Below are positions 8,926-17,990 of a stretch of 64,000 bases of DNA, piece by piece. Source of the stretch: Hymenobacter mellowenesis (GTDB taxonomy: Bacteria; Bacteroidota; Bacteroidia; Cytophagales; Hymenobacteraceae). The stretch lies in assembly GCF_030581005.1 (NCBI RefSeq), contig NZ_JAUQSX010000001.1, positions 958,492 through 1,022,491 of the forward strand, given 5' to 3'. The stretch's first letter is position 1; every line of letters begins with the position of its first letter. The position numbers and the translations under genes are program-made. The notes below the pieces were generated by a model. The model did no database searches. It had not been told where the DNA came from and saw nothing but the letters and a program-made list of their open reading frames with translations.

Positions 8926-10425
8926 ATGACGCCTTCTTTCAATAAAGTCCTGCCTGTCCTGTTGCTCACGGCCCTGCACGCGGCAGGCGTGGCCGCTCAA
9001 ACGTCCAAAACAGCCGCTGCCAAACCAGCCCCGGCCAAATCAACGGCTTACTCGGCTGCGGGTAAGCAGGTGCAGGTATTCACTACGGCTCAGGGCACCA
9101 CGCAGCGAATGGCGGCCGGCTCGGCGCTGAGTTTTCAGCCGTCGGCGCAGCCGCTGGAGACGCAGGTGTGCGTGTTTGTGGACCCCGGGCACACGTTCCA
9201 GACCATGCTGGGCATCGGCGGGGCGCTGACGGATGCCTCAGCCGAAACCTTTGCCAAGCTGCCCAAGGCGCAGCAGCAGGAATTTCTGAAGGCCTACTAC
9301 AGCCCCACGGCGGGCATCGGCTACACGCTGGGGCGCACCAGCATCCACAGCTCCGACTTTTCGAGCGGCAGCTACACGTATGTGGAAGACAAGGACGCGG
9401 CGCTGAAAACATTCAGCGTGAAGCACGACGAGCAGTTTCGCATTCCCTTCATCAAGCAGGTGATGGCGGCGGCCAGCGGCAAGCTCACGCTGTACGTGAC
9501 GCCCTGGAGCCCGCCGGGCTGGATGAAAACCAACGGCGAGATGCTGCACGGCGGCAAGCTGCTGCCCCAGTACCGCCAGGCCTGGGCCGACTACTACGTG
9601 AAGTTCATCAAGACCTACGAGCAGATGGGCATCCCCATCTGGGGCCTTTCGGTGCAGAATGAGCCGATGGCTACCCAGAAGTGGGAGTCGTGCATCTTCA
9701 CCGGCGAGGACGAGCGGGATTTCATCAAGGGCTACCTCGGGCCCACGCTGGCCAAGGGCGGGCTGGGCGGCAAAAAGCTCATCGCCTGGGACCACAACCG
9801 CGACCTGCTGTTCCAGCGCGCCAGCACCGTGCTCGACGACCCCGAGGCCGCCAAGTACGTGTGGGGCATCGGCTACCACTGGTACGAAACCTGGACCGGC
9901 TCGGGGATGCTTTTCGATAACGAGCGCCGCGTGCACGAGGCCTTCCCCAACACCAACCTGATTTTCACCGAGGGCTGCAAGGAGAAATTCGACCTGGCCA
10001 AAGTGGACGACTGGGCCCTGGGCGAGAAGTACGGCCAGTCGATGATTGGCGACTTCAACGCCGGCACCGTGGGCTGGACCGACTGGAACGTGCTGCTGGA
10101 TGAAACCGGCGGCCCCAACCACGTGGGCAACTTCTGCTTCGCCCCCGTCATCGGCGACACCAAGGCCGGCAAGCTCATCTACACCAGCGCCTACTACTAC
10201 ATCGGCCACTTCTCGAAGTTCATCCGCCCAGGCGCCAGGCGCGTGGCCAGCACCACCAACCGCGACTGGCTGCAAGCCACCGCCTATCGCAACCCCGACG
10301 GCAAGCTGGCCGTGGTGGTGATGAACAGCGGCGACAAGCCCCAGGAGTTTCAGCTCTGGATAAAAGGCCAGGCGGCGGCCACCACCAGCCCGGCGCATTC
10401 CATTGCTACCTATGTTGTTAACTAG
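8926..10425 (+). CDS. GH30 glycoside hydrolase (closer to the glucosylceramidase/beta-glucosidase-type subfamily)
   Basis: A 499-residue secreted GH30. The ATG at 8926 follows a TTCCCACT leader directly and starts a signal peptide (AAGVAAQ), followed by a Lys/Ala/Thr-rich linker. The barrel has MLGIGGALTDASAETF, RTSIHSSDFSSGSY, VTPWSPPGWMKTN, acid/base Glu in SVQNEP (about residue 246) and nucleophile Glu in IFTEGCKE (about residue 349), then GWTDWNVLLDETGGPNH. It differs clearly from the two upstream GH30s (GGALTDAS instead of GFG.LTGGSA), so it likely has a different linkage or an exo mode, perhaps trimming products of the other two. Confidence 0.9.
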   Translation: MTPSFNKVLPVLLLTALHAAGVAAQTSKTAAAKPAPAKSTAYSAAGKQVQVFTTAQGTTQRMAAGSALSFQPSAQPLETQVCVFVDPGHTFQTMLGIGGALTDASAETFAKLPKAQQQEFLKAYYSPTAGIGYTLGRTSIHSSDFSSGSYTYVEDKDAALKTFSVKHDEQFRIPFIKQVMAAASGKLTLYVTPWSPPGWMKTNGEMLHGGKLLPQYRQAWADYYVKFIKTYEQMGIPIWGLSVQNEPMATQKWESCIFTGEDERDFIKGYLGPTLAKGGLGGKKLIAWDHNRDLLFQRASTVLDDPEAAKYVWGIGYHWYETWTGSGMLFDNERRVHEAFPNTNLIFTEGCKEKFDLAKVDDWALGEKYGQSMIGDFNAGTVGWTDWNVLLDETGGPNHVGNFCFAPVIGDTKAGKLIYTSAYYYIGHFSKFIRPGARRVASTTNRDWLQATAYRNPDGKLAVVVMNSGDKPQEFQLWIKGQAAATTSPAHSIATYVVN

Positions 10426-10430
10426 CAAAA

Positions 10431-10505
10431 TGTAGCGTGGACTCTGCGAGTCCGCGCATGGGCGAACCTCCTACTCCTGCGCGGACTCGCAGAGTCCACG
10501 CTACA
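10431..10505. repeat. Perfect long inverted repeat between GH30 and GH5
   Basis: Arms 10431-10458 and 10478-10505 are perfect 28-bp complements (TGTAGCGTGGACTCTGCGAG...) around a 19-nt loop. It fills nearly all of the space between the GH30 stop (10425) and the GH5 ATG (10518), so a transcript crossing it would form a very strong hairpin just upstream of the GH5 start. No GTTGAACGA loop motif is present. Confidence 0.85.
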
Positions 10506-10517
10506 ATTCACCCGCGC

Positions 10518-11819
10518 ATGAAGCTTCTCGCCGCTTTCCTGGCCCTGCTTGCCCTCCCCGCCCTCGCCCAAACGCCCCTGCTCCGCGCCGACGGCCCCAG
10601 AATCGTGGACGCCCAGAACCGCGAGGTGCTGCTGCAGGGCATGAACCTGGGCGGCTGGCTGTTGCAGGAAGGCTACATGATGAAGCCCGGCTACGGCGGC
10701 ACCCAGGGCGCGGTGAAAAAGGTGCTTTACCAATCCGGCATGAGCGACGCGGCGGTGGAAAAATTCTACCAGCGCTACCGCACCAACTTCATCACGAAGG
10801 CGGATATCGACTTTATTGCGCAGCAAGGTTTCAATTGCATCCGGCTGCCGCTACACTACGACTTGTTTCTGACGCCACCGCAGCGGGCCGTGCGCAACGG
10901 CGTCATCCGCGGCACGGTGCCGTATGCGGAGTACGTGGCTAAGCTGAAGCAGTGGCAGCAAGCCGGCCAGCTTTTCCAGAAACCGGCCCAGCTGGAAGCC
11001 ATTCGCCTGATTGATAAGACGCTGTATTGGTGCGCGGCAAACAAGCTCTACGTGGTGCTGGATTTACACGCCGCGCCCGGCGCCCAGGGCACCGACTCCA
11101 ACATTGCCGACGCCCTGCAGCCGCTGGATTTTTGGAAAGAGCCCGTGTTTCAGGATATCACCAACGGGCTGTGGGCCACGCTGGCGCGTCGCTACAAGAA
11201 CGACGGCCGCATTGCGATGTACGACCTCGTGAACGAGCCCAACAACGTGCCCGGCGGCAACCCGCCCATTCAGGCCATGCTAGAACGACTCATCAACACG
11301 GTGCGCGCCGAGGGCGACCAGCACCTGCTGCTGCTCGAAGGCAACGGCTACGGCAATAACTACAACGCCATCGAAAAGCGCACCTTCACCCACCAGCAGA
11401 ACCTGGTGTACAACTCGCACCGCTACAGCATCCTGCCCAAATACCCACTCAGCAACGCCTTGGACGCCACCAACCCCGACGCCAACCAGCTCGGCGCCAT
11501 CGCCAACCTGCTCCGCTTCCGCGAAACCCAGAACGTGCCCGTCTGGGTGGGCGAAACCGGCGAAAACTCGGCGCAGTGGATGGGCGATGCGGCTCACAAC
11601 CTCAACAGCGTGGGCATCGGCTGGTGCCAGTGGACCTACAAGCGCTTCAACGACAAGCCCATTGCGGCCCTGCTACGCATCAAGCCGCCCTATATCGTGG
11701 ACGTGAAAAACGCCGCCGAGCTGCCCCAGATTTTGGAAAACATCAAGTTTCAGAATTGCCTGCCGAACCCGGACGTCATCGCCGCGCTGAAGGCGGAGCT
11801 GCAAAAGGGTGTTAGGTAA
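10518..11819 (+). CDS. GH5 glycoside hydrolase, exo-beta-1,3-glucanase-like
   Basis: Secreted 433-residue GH5 cellulase-clan enzyme. The ATG at 10518 opens a clear signal peptide (ALLALPALAQ); the frame is open upstream through the palindrome but that is not a better start. The N-terminal GMNLGGWLLQEGYM is typical of the exo-beta-1,3-glucanase branch, followed by FNCIRLPLHYDLF and VVLDLHAAPG. The acid/base Glu is in LVNEPNN (about residue 239) and the nucleophile Glu in VGETGENS (about residue 345). It would cleave beta-glucan or oligosaccharides released by the GH30s. The 220 nt after it hold a long inverted repeat. Confidence 0.88.
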   Translation: MKLLAAFLALLALPALAQTPLLRADGPRIVDAQNREVLLQGMNLGGWLLQEGYMMKPGYGGTQGAVKKVLYQSGMSDAAVEKFYQRYRTNFITKADIDFIAQQGFNCIRLPLHYDLFLTPPQRAVRNGVIRGTVPYAEYVAKLKQWQQAGQLFQKPAQLEAIRLIDKTLYWCAANKLYVVLDLHAAPGAQGTDSNIADALQPLDFWKEPVFQDITNGLWATLARRYKNDGRIAMYDLVNEPNNVPGGNPPIQAMLERLINTVRAEGDQHLLLLEGNGYGNNYNAIEKRTFTHQQNLVYNSHRYSILPKYPLSNALDATNPDANQLGAIANLLRFRETQNVPVWVGETGENSAQWMGDAAHNLNSVGIGWCQWTYKRFNDKPIAALLRIKPPYIVDVKNAAELPQILENIKFQNCLPNPDVIAALKAELQKGVR

Positions 11820-11851
11820 ATTCCGAAAGAATCTACAAGAACAACGAGAAA

Positions 11852-12009
11852 AGAACGTCATGCTGAGCGCAGCCGAAGCATCTCTACCGCAGCAGTAATC
11901 CATTCGCTGCAACGAATGACTGCTGAAAAGCTTCGTCGCTAGGGTTTGGTGAGACACCCCGGCAACAAAGCGGTAGAGATGCTTCGGCTACGCTCAGCAT
12001 GACCGTTCT
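11852..12009. repeat. Long inverted repeat, GAACGTCATGCTGAGCGCAG stem family
   Basis: Arms 11852-11890 and 11970-12009 pair over about 39 bp with a few mismatches, around an 80-nt interior that includes a smaller stem-loop. The same arms recur at 47127-47240, in a diverged form (ATGTCGAGCGCAGCCGAGAC) at 27749-27865, and as a stub at 2924. It lies between the GH5 and esterase genes. Confidence 0.85.
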
Positions 12010-12039
12010 GGCTTGTCCCAAACCTGCCAAAATGCGCCA

Positions 12040-13098
12040 ATGAAACACCCGTTACCGTTGCTACTCCTGCTGCTGACGCTACTCAGCAGCCCCGGTCTTA
12101 AAGCCCAAATCAACGCGCCGGCTGGCCGCGTGGTCGTCACCTACCTCGACTCCAAGCTGCTACGCGGCAACCCCGGCGGCGAAAACCCGCGCCGCCGCGT
12201 GAGCGTGTACCTGCCCGTCGGCTACGACGCCACCCCCGCCCGGCGCTACCCGGTGCTCTACTACCTGCACGGCTTCACTTGGAACGACAGCCTAATTTTC
12301 AACAAAGACGGCATGAAGCCGCTGCTCGACCAGGCCATTGCCGAAGGCAAAATCCGCCCGCTCATCGTAGTGGTGCCCAATGAGCAAACCCGCTTCGGCG
12401 GCAGCTGGTACGTCAACTCCGCCACCAACGGGCCGTGGGGCGACTTCACCTCCCGCGAGTTGACTACCTTCATCGACAAGCAGTTCCGGACGCTGGCCCG
12501 GCCCGGCAGCCGCGGGCTGGCCGGCCACTCCATGGGCGGCGGCGGCACGCTGCGGCTGGCACTACAATACCCCGGCAACTGGGCGGCGGCCTACGCGCTG
12601 AGCCCGGCGCTGCTGGGGCCGCACCCCAGCTACCTGCCGGGCCCGGGCCTGTCCCAGGCCTTGCGCGCCACGAGCGCCGCCGAGGCCCTGAGCAGCCACC
12701 CGGTACTGTCCACGGTGGCGGTGTCGCGGGCCTTCTCGCCCAATCCCAAAGCGCCGCTGTTCGGGGCTGACTTGCCCGGCTCATTGGGCGCCGACAGCCT
12801 GGCCCGGCGCGATGCGGCGCTGGCCCGCTGGGTGGCCGGCACGCCCACTTATTTGCTGCCCACGCACACGGCCGCACTGCGGCAGCTGCGGGCTCTCGCC
12901 TTCGACTGGGGCGCGCAGGACGAGGTGCGGCACATTCCGCCCACCTGCCGCACCTTTAGCCAGTGGCTCTCGTCGTTCGGCATTCGCCACACGGCCGAGG
13001 AGTACGAGGGCACGCACGGTAGTCGCATCATGGGTCACGACGGCCGGATGTTCCAGCACGTGCTGCCGTTTTTCGACAAGCACCTCGATTTCAATTGA
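12040..13098 (+). CDS. Esterase D/enterochelin-esterase-like alpha/beta hydrolase
   Basis: Secreted serine esterase of 352 residues. The ATG at 12040 begins a leucine-rich signal peptide ending near GLKAQ. Family signs: RRRVSVYLPVGYDA, RYPVLYYLHGF (oxyanion region), LIVVVPNEQ, nucleophile Ser in GHSMGGGG (about residue 164) and a late His in YEGTHGSRI. Such putative-esterase domains in polysaccharide loci are often feruloyl or acetyl esterases, but the acyl group here is unknown. It lies in the same direction as the GH5 and SGNH genes; flanking palindromes (11852 and 13101) may give it a separate mRNA stability. Confidence 0.8.
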   Translation: MKHPLPLLLLLLTLLSSPGLKAQINAPAGRVVVTYLDSKLLRGNPGGENPRRRVSVYLPVGYDATPARRYPVLYYLHGFTWNDSLIFNKDGMKPLLDQAIAEGKIRPLIVVVPNEQTRFGGSWYVNSATNGPWGDFTSRELTTFIDKQFRTLARPGSRGLAGHSMGGGGTLRLALQYPGNWAAAYALSPALLGPHPSYLPGPGLSQALRATSAAEALSSHPVLSTVAVSRAFSPNPKAPLFGADLPGSLGADSLARRDAALARWVAGTPTYLLPTHTAALRQLRALAFDWGAQDEVRHIPPTCRTFSQWLSSFGIRHTAEEYEGTHGSRIMGHDGRMFQHVLPFFDKHLDFN

Positions 13099-13100
13099 AC

Positions 13101-13223
13101 GAGGCAGAAACGCAATATCTTGCGTCTCGTCGTTGAACGACCGGGACCATAACGTTCGGCGTTCACGGCCGCGCAGATTAAACAACATCCGCAACGACGA
13201 GACGCAAAATATTGCGTCTCTAC
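13101..13223. repeat. Long inverted repeat with GCGTCTCGTCGTTG arms and GTTGAACGA
   Basis: The core arms 13114-13135 and 13192-13213 pair over 22 bp with one mismatch, and weaker pairing extends outward on both sides. GTTGAACGA is at 13132-13140, at the inner edge of the left arm. It starts 2 nt after the esterase stop and ends shortly before the SGNH hydrolase ATG at 13242. Confidence 0.8.
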
Positions 13224-13241
13224 ATCGTTCTCAATTCCTCT

Positions 13242-14189
13242 ATGCGCCTTCCCCGCATCCTCTTGCTCCTAGCCGGCGCCCTCTTCTCCCCCGCCGCCCA
13301 AGCCGCTAAGCCACCCAGGAAACCCACGGTCATCCTGTTCGTGGGCAACAGCTTTTTCCACGGCGCCCGGCCTCCCGTGCTCAACTACAACGCGGCCAAC
13401 GTCACGGACGAAAACTTTACGCCCAACCGCCACGGGCAGCGCTACCGCCAGTACCTGAACGAGCCCGGGCCCTGGGGCGGCATTCCCGGCATTTTCAAGA
13501 AGATGACCGATGAGGCCGGGCTCAACTACGAGGTGCATATTGAAGCCCTCAGCGGACAGTCGTTGCAGTTTCACTACGACAGCCTGCTGGCCGTCATCAA
13601 ACAGCCCAAGTGGGAAGTGGTAGTCATGCACGACCACAGCACCGGCCCGCTGCCAACGCGCCACGGCGGCCAGCCCGAGCGGTTCGTCACCTACGGCACC
13701 AAGATGGAGCAGGCGGTGCACGAGGCCAACCCCAGCGCCCAAGTCTACCTCTACCAAACCTGGGCCAATGCCCAGCTCACCTACACGCCGGGCGCCACCT
13801 ACGCCGGCCAGCCCCTCGATTCGATGACCCGCGACCTGCACGCGGCCTACTACGGCCTGGCCCGGGGCGACGGCCGCATCGCGGGCGTGGCCCCGGCCGG
13901 CGATGCCTGGCTGCGCGCCATCCAGAGCGGCGCGGCCATGCCCAACCCCTACGCGCCCAACGCCAGCAAAATGAACCTCTGGGCGCCCGACGGCCGCCAC
14001 CCCAGCGCCTCGGGCGCCTACCTGAATGCCTGCGTGCTCTTCGCCGAGCTCACGGGCAAGGACCCGCGCAAGCTGGGCGCCGCCGAGCAGTCTGCCTCCG
14101 CGCTGGGCCTCGCGCCTGCCCAGGCCGTGGCCTTGCAGCGCGTGGCTTACGAGCAGGTGCGGGAGGCCAAAAAGGCTGGCCGGAAGTGA
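13242..14189 (+). CDS. Secreted SGNH/GDSL-like hydrolase
   Basis: A 315-residue exported protein, ATG at 13242, signal peptide ending near AAQAAK. VILFVGNSFFHG near residue 37 matches block I of SGNH hydrolases with Ser as the likely nucleophile. A GQSL motif (residues about 105-108) and the late DGRHPSASGAYL (Asp and His of the triad in DxxH) fit the fold. It is probably a carbohydrate esterase working with the two alpha/beta esterases upstream; no specific family is recognised. It is the last gene of the left locus: next comes icd with its own promoter candidate. Confidence 0.7.
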   Translation: MRLPRILLLLAGALFSPAAQAAKPPRKPTVILFVGNSFFHGARPPVLNYNAANVTDENFTPNRHGQRYRQYLNEPGPWGGIPGIFKKMTDEAGLNYEVHIEALSGQSLQFHYDSLLAVIKQPKWEVVVMHDHSTGPLPTRHGGQPERFVTYGTKMEQAVHEANPSAQVYLYQTWANAQLTYTPGATYAGQPLDSMTRDLHAAYYGLARGDGRIAGVAPAGDAWLRAIQSGAAMPNPYAPNASKMNLWAPDGRHPSASGAYLNACVLFAELTGKDPRKLGAAEQSASALGLAPAQAVALQRVAYEQVREAKKAGRK

Positions 14190-14239
14190 AAAATTCGGGC
14201 CTTCGGGCGCGCCGATGCTGCCGCAGCAACGGGCCGCTG

Positions 14240-14247
14240 TAGTTTTG
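14240..14247 (+). promoter_or_regulatory. Candidate -7 element of icd (TAGTTTTG)
   Basis: TAGTTTTG matches the Bacteroidota sigma-factor -7 consensus TAnnTTTG and lies 101 nt upstream of the icd ATG. No convincing -33 TTTG is present at the expected distance, so this is a candidate only. The surrounding 14190-14348 interval shows nothing else beyond GC-rich sequence. Confidence 0.45.
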
Positions 14248-14348
14248 TAGAGCGCACGATGAAGCGGGGGCGGCGCGGCCAGCCGGCCGCCGGCCCCGGT
14301 TTCGTTGGCTGCGCATCAACCAACAACATCTTACTCAAGCCCTTACTA

Positions 14349-15581
14349 ATGACTAAAATTAAGGTAGCCAATCCCGTAGTGGAGCTCGATGGCGACGAAA
14401 TGACGCGCATCATCTGGAAGTTCATCAAGGACAAGCTGATTACGCCCTACCTCGACCTCGACATCAAATACTACGACTTGGGCATCGAGTACCGCGACGA
14501 AACCAACGACCAGGTGACCATCGACGCGGCCAACGCCATCAAGCAGTACGGCGTGGGCATCAAGTGCGCCACCATCACCCCCGACGAGGAGCGGGTAAAG
14601 GAATTCAACCTCAAGCAGATGTGGAAGTCGCCGAACGGCACCATCCGCAACATTCTGGACGGCACGGTGTTCCGCGAGCCCATTGTGATGAGCAACGTGC
14701 CCCGCCTGGTGCCTAACTGGACGGCCCCGATTTGCATCGGCCGCCACGCCTTCGGCGACCAGTACCGCGCCACGGATTTCGTGACCAAGGGCAAGGGCAA
14801 GCTCACCATCACCTTCCAGCCCGAAGACGGCGGCGAGGCGCAGTCGTTTGAGGTGTTCAACTTCAAGTCCGACGGCGTGGCCCTGGCCATGTACAACACC
14901 GACGAAAGCATTCGCGGCTTCGCCCACGCCTGCTTCAACCAAGCCCTGATGAAGGGCTGGCCGCTGTACCTGAGCACCAAAAACACCATCCTGAAGAAAT
15001 ACGACGGCCGCTTCAAGGACATCTTCCAGGAGATTTACGAAGCCGATTACCTGGCCAAGTTCAAGGAAGCCGGCATCACCTACGAGCACCGGCTGATTGA
15101 CGACATGGTGGCCTCGGCGCTGAAGTGGAACGGCAACTTCGTGTGGGCCTGCAAAAACTACGACGGCGACGTGCAGTCCGACACCGTGGCCCAGGGCTTC
15201 GGCTCGCTCGGCCTGATGACCAGCACGCTGGTGACGCCAGACGGCGGCACCATGGAGGCCGAAGCCGCCCACGGCACCGTGACGCGCCACTACCGCGACC
15301 ACCAGGCCGGCAAGCCCACAAGCACCAACCCGATTGCGTCGATTTTTGCCTGGACGCGCGGCCTGGAGTTCCGCGGCAAGCTCGACGGCAACCAAGAGCT
15401 CATCGACTTCTGCCAGGCGCTGGAGCAGGTGTGCATCGAAACCGTGGAAAGCGGCAAAATGACCAAGGACCTGGCCGTCTGCATCCACGGCAACAAGGTA
15501 GAGCACGGCCGCGACTACCTCTACACCGAGGAGTTCTTGGCCGCGCTGGACGAGAATTTGAAAGCCAAGCTGGCGAAGTAA
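14349..15581 (+). CDS. icd: NADP-dependent isocitrate dehydrogenase (eukaryotic-type)
   Basis: TCA-cycle enzyme that oxidatively decarboxylates isocitrate to 2-oxoglutarate, making NADPH in the cytoplasm. The 410-residue protein starts at ATG 14349 ([20 protein letters not shown]), has no signal peptide, and shows family segments: [37 protein letters not shown] with the substrate-binding Ser/Asn/Arg region, [13 protein letters not shown], and [14 protein letters not shown] near the nucleotide site. Length and sequence match the homodimeric eukaryote-like class common in Bacteroidota. It has its own promoter candidate and a strong terminator, so it is independent of the flanking polysaccharide loci. 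Confidence 0.97.
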   Translation: MTKIKVANPVVELDGDEMTRIIWKFIKDKLITPYLDLDIKYYDLGIEYRDETNDQVTIDAANAIKQYGVGIKCATITPDEERVKEFNLKQMWKSPNGTIRNILDGTVFREPIVMSNVPRLVPNWTAPICIGRHAFGDQYRATDFVTKGKGKLTITFQPEDGGEAQSFEVFNFKSDGVALAMYNTDESIRGFAHACFNQALMKGWPLYLSTKNTILKKYDGRFKDIFQEIYEADYLAKFKEAGITYEHRLIDDMVASALKWNGNFVWACKNYDGDVQSDTVAQGFGSLGLMTSTLVTPDGGTMEAEAAHGTVTRHYRDHQAGKPTSTNPIASIFAWTRGLEFRGKLDGNQELIDFCQALEQVCIETVESGKMTKDLAVCIHGNKVEHGRDYLYTEEFLAALDENLKAKLAK

Positions 15582-15600
15582 TTTCTGCTTGGTTTTGTAT

Positions 15601-15637
15601 AAAAAGGCCCCTGTCGATTGGCAGGGGCCTTTTTTTT
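15601..15637 (+). terminator. Rho-independent terminator of icd
   Basis: The stem AAAAGGCCCCTG/CAGGGGCCTTTT with an 8-nt loop, followed by a T run, begins 19 nt after the icd stop. It is nearly symmetric, so it could also stop transcription arriving from the - strand side. Confidence 0.9.
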
Positions 15638-15683
15638 GTGCGGACGGGGCCCCCAGCTTCACGCCAGTGGGCAGGAGAACGAC

Positions 15684-15771
15684 GTAGGGGCGGGGCTTGC
15701 CCCCGCCCGGCCGTTGAACGAAATAGTTGAGACGGCGCCAATAGTCGGGCGGGGACAAGCCCCGCCCCTAC
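15684..15771. repeat. Long inverted repeat, TAGGGGCGGGG stem family, GTTGAACGA loop
   Basis: Arms 15684-15709 and 15746-15771 (26 bp, one mismatch). GTTGAACGA is at 15713-15721, just inside the left arm. Stem relatives are at 22126, 34524 and 56857. It lies between the convergent icd and GH16 genes. Confidence 0.85.
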
Positions 15772-15802
15772 ATCTGCCGAAGCTGCCTTAAGATGACCAA
15801 AA

Positions 15803-17974
15803 TCACCGCTGGTACACCCGCACGTAGTCGATTTCGTAGCGGCTGGGGAAGGTGGTGCCCGTGAGTGGGCCGCCGTTGTCGCCGCCCAGGGCGAGATTGA
15901 GCAACACGTAGTGCGGCTGCATCATGGGGTTGAACTGGGTGCCGTCCTGGTTCACAGTATTGGTGAGCAGGGTTTCGTTGAGCAGCAGGTCGTCGACGTA
16001 GAGACGGATGGCTTTCTCGTCCCAGTCCATGCGCCAGACATGGAATTTCTGGCTCCACGCGGGGTCGGCGAAGCTGGCGACGGGCTTGGTTTCGGAGTGC
16101 CATTTGGCGGTGTAGGGCTGGGTGGTGCCGGAGGCGACGTTGGCCAGGAGGTTGCCTTTGTAGTACTCCATGATGTCGATTTCGCCGTTGCTCGGCCAGG
16201 GCTTGTCCACGCCCAGCGTCCAGAAGGCGGGCCACAGGCCGGAGCGGGCGTCGATGCGGGCGCGCATCTCGAAGCGGCCGTACTGCCACTGCTGCCTGCC
16301 GTGGGTGTTCAGGCTGGCCGAGGTGTACTCGATGCTGGGGCGGCTGGTGCGCCAGTCGGTACTGCCGGCTTTGTAGTTGGGGTTGGGCCGGGTTTCCTGG
16401 CGGGCTTCGATGACGAGGTAGCCGCCTTCCACGCGGGCATTGTCGGGCTGGTACCACTGCAGCTCGTGGTTGCGGGCGAAGCCGGTTTCGAACTGCCAGC
16501 TCTTCGGGTCGGGCGCGCCGGGCGTGTTGAACTCGTCGGCCCACACCAGTTTCCAACCGTCGTAGGACGGCGCGGCGGCTTGAGCGCCACTAGCCTTTTT
16601 CACGCCGCCAGCCGGGGCGCCCGGCGTGGTCACGGCGCCGATGCTGGCCGGCTGCACGGGTTGGCCAGGCTTCCATTCCAGGATGTACACGGGCTGCGGG
16701 GCCAGGTTTTCCAGGGTTTCGCCATCGCCTTGGCCGGTGCGCTGCACGAAGAGGCTGAGAATGCCTTCGGACTTCCAGCGCTCGGTGTCGTAGCTGGGCT
16801 CCCAGTTGCCCACGGAGCTGGCGGTGAGGTCGGCGGGCGTCCACTGGTTCTGGGCGAGGTCGGGGCATTGCAGCACGGAGGCGAGGTCTTGGCGCTCGGC
16901 ATCGCGGTAGAGCAAATAGGCAGCCGTGCGGCCTTTCTGCGTCGAAACCAGCAGCTGCGGGCGCGCAATCGGAATCTTCTTCGTGCCCACCCCGCTCAGG
17001 CTGAACGGCGTGGTGCGCTGGCTGACCTGCACGGTTTTCCACGCTTTGCCGTCCTTGTATATCAGCTGGTACTGCGGCACCTGCGTGCCGGCCGGCCGCC
17101 AATATGTGGCGATGTACGGCGTGCCCGCCGCGTCGGCCGTGATGGCCGTCTGATTAATCAGCTCGCTGTTTTGGGGGATGCGGGCGGCATACTCGGCGCT
17201 GCTTTCGGTGATGGGCAGGAGGTAGGCTTCGCCGGTGCTGTGCTGCCAGGTTTGGCCGCCATCTTTCGAGCAGGCGTAGGCCATGTCGTGGTTGGACGCC
17301 ACGTTGGGGCTTTCGCGCCACACCCAGGAGACGTGGATGGTGCCCCGCGCGTCGATGCAGGCCTGCCAGTAGGCGTTGCGCTTGCCTTCGCCGTCGATGA
17401 GCACGCTGTGCAGGCGCGTCCATTGCCGGGTTTTCACCGCGTAGCGGTTCAGCACGAGGTTGCCGTTGCCGGAACCGCCGTCGCGGTACATAAACAGCAC
17501 GTCGCCGCCGGGGAAACGATGAAACTCGGGGTAGCTCACCTTCTGCTCCTGCTGGCCGGTCATGGCTTCGAGCGGGCCCATTTCGAGCGAGCCGGGCGCT
17601 TTGCCGCGGCAGTATCGCAGGGGGTTGTTGTGGTGGTCGAAGCTCAGGTGCAGGTAGCCCGCGCCGTCGGCCATTAGGCTGATGACATTGTGGGCGTCCT
17701 TTACATTGCCCTTGTAAGCAGTGCGCTGCACCTGCCAGGGGCCGGCGGGCAGGCGGCGCTTGGCCAGCGTTACGTAGCCGGTCGAGTCGTAGTAGGCGGT
17801 GTATTGGTCACGGCCCTGCGTCACCACGGAGTTTTTGCGGAACACCGCGCCGTTCACGTTGTTCTTCGCCCAGCCCAGGCCGACGGGCGTTTGGGCCTGC
17901 GCCGTCTTAGATTGAAAAAGGGCGCCGCTTACGAGCGTCAGCAACAGGCAACCGGCAAATTGAAAAGGACGCAT
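15803..17974 (-). CDS. Two-domain secreted enzyme: BNR_4 beta-propeller fused to GH16
   Basis: A 723-residue exported protein; ATG at 17974 (the preceding TTG is less likely), signal peptide ending near KTAQAQ. Residues about 30-430 look like a BNR_4-type propeller: AHNVISLMADGAGYLHLSFD followed by HHNNPLRYC, then NAYWQACIDARGTIHVSWVW. Polysaccharide lyases with this fold attack uronic-acid polymers, but activity here is inference. After an Ala/Gly/Pro linker, residues about 490-723 form a GH16 domain (WKLVWADEFN) with catalytic NGEIDIMEYY, Glu at about 598 and 603, typical of beta-1,3-glucanases and galactanases. It is the last gene of the - strand block, next to the plug-like gene with only 16 nt between them. 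Full GH16 motif makes that half secure. Confidence 0.85.
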   Translation of the reverse strand: MRPFQFAGCLLLTLVSGALFQSKTAQAQTPVGLGWAKNNVNGAVFRKNSVVTQGRDQYTAYYDSTGYVTLAKRRLPAGPWQVQRTAYKGNVKDAHNVISLMADGAGYLHLSFDHHNNPLRYCRGKAPGSLEMGPLEAMTGQQEQKVSYPEFHRFPGGDVLFMYRDGGSGNGNLVLNRYAVKTRQWTRLHSVLIDGEGKRNAYWQACIDARGTIHVSWVWRESPNVASNHDMAYACSKDGGQTWQHSTGEAYLLPITESSAEYAARIPQNSELINQTAITADAAGTPYIATYWRPAGTQVPQYQLIYKDGKAWKTVQVSQRTTPFSLSGVGTKKIPIARPQLLVSTQKGRTAAYLLYRDAERQDLASVLQCPDLAQNQWTPADLTASSVGNWEPSYDTERWKSEGILSLFVQRTGQGDGETLENLAPQPVYILEWKPGQPVQPASIGAVTTPGAPAGGVKKASGAQAAAPSYDGWKLVWADEFNTPGAPDPKSWQFETGFARNHELQWYQPDNARVEGGYLVIEARQETRPNPNYKAGSTDWRTSRPSIEYTSASLNTHGRQQWQYGRFEMRARIDARSGLWPAFWTLGVDKPWPSNGEIDIMEYYKGNLLANVASGTTQPYTAKWHSETKPVASFADPAWSQKFHVWRMDWDEKAIRLYVDDLLLNETLLTNTVNQDGTQFNPMMQPHYVLLNLALGGDNGGPLTGTTFPSRYEIDYVRVYQR

Positions 17975-17990
17975 CAAGTAAGTAGGTGAT

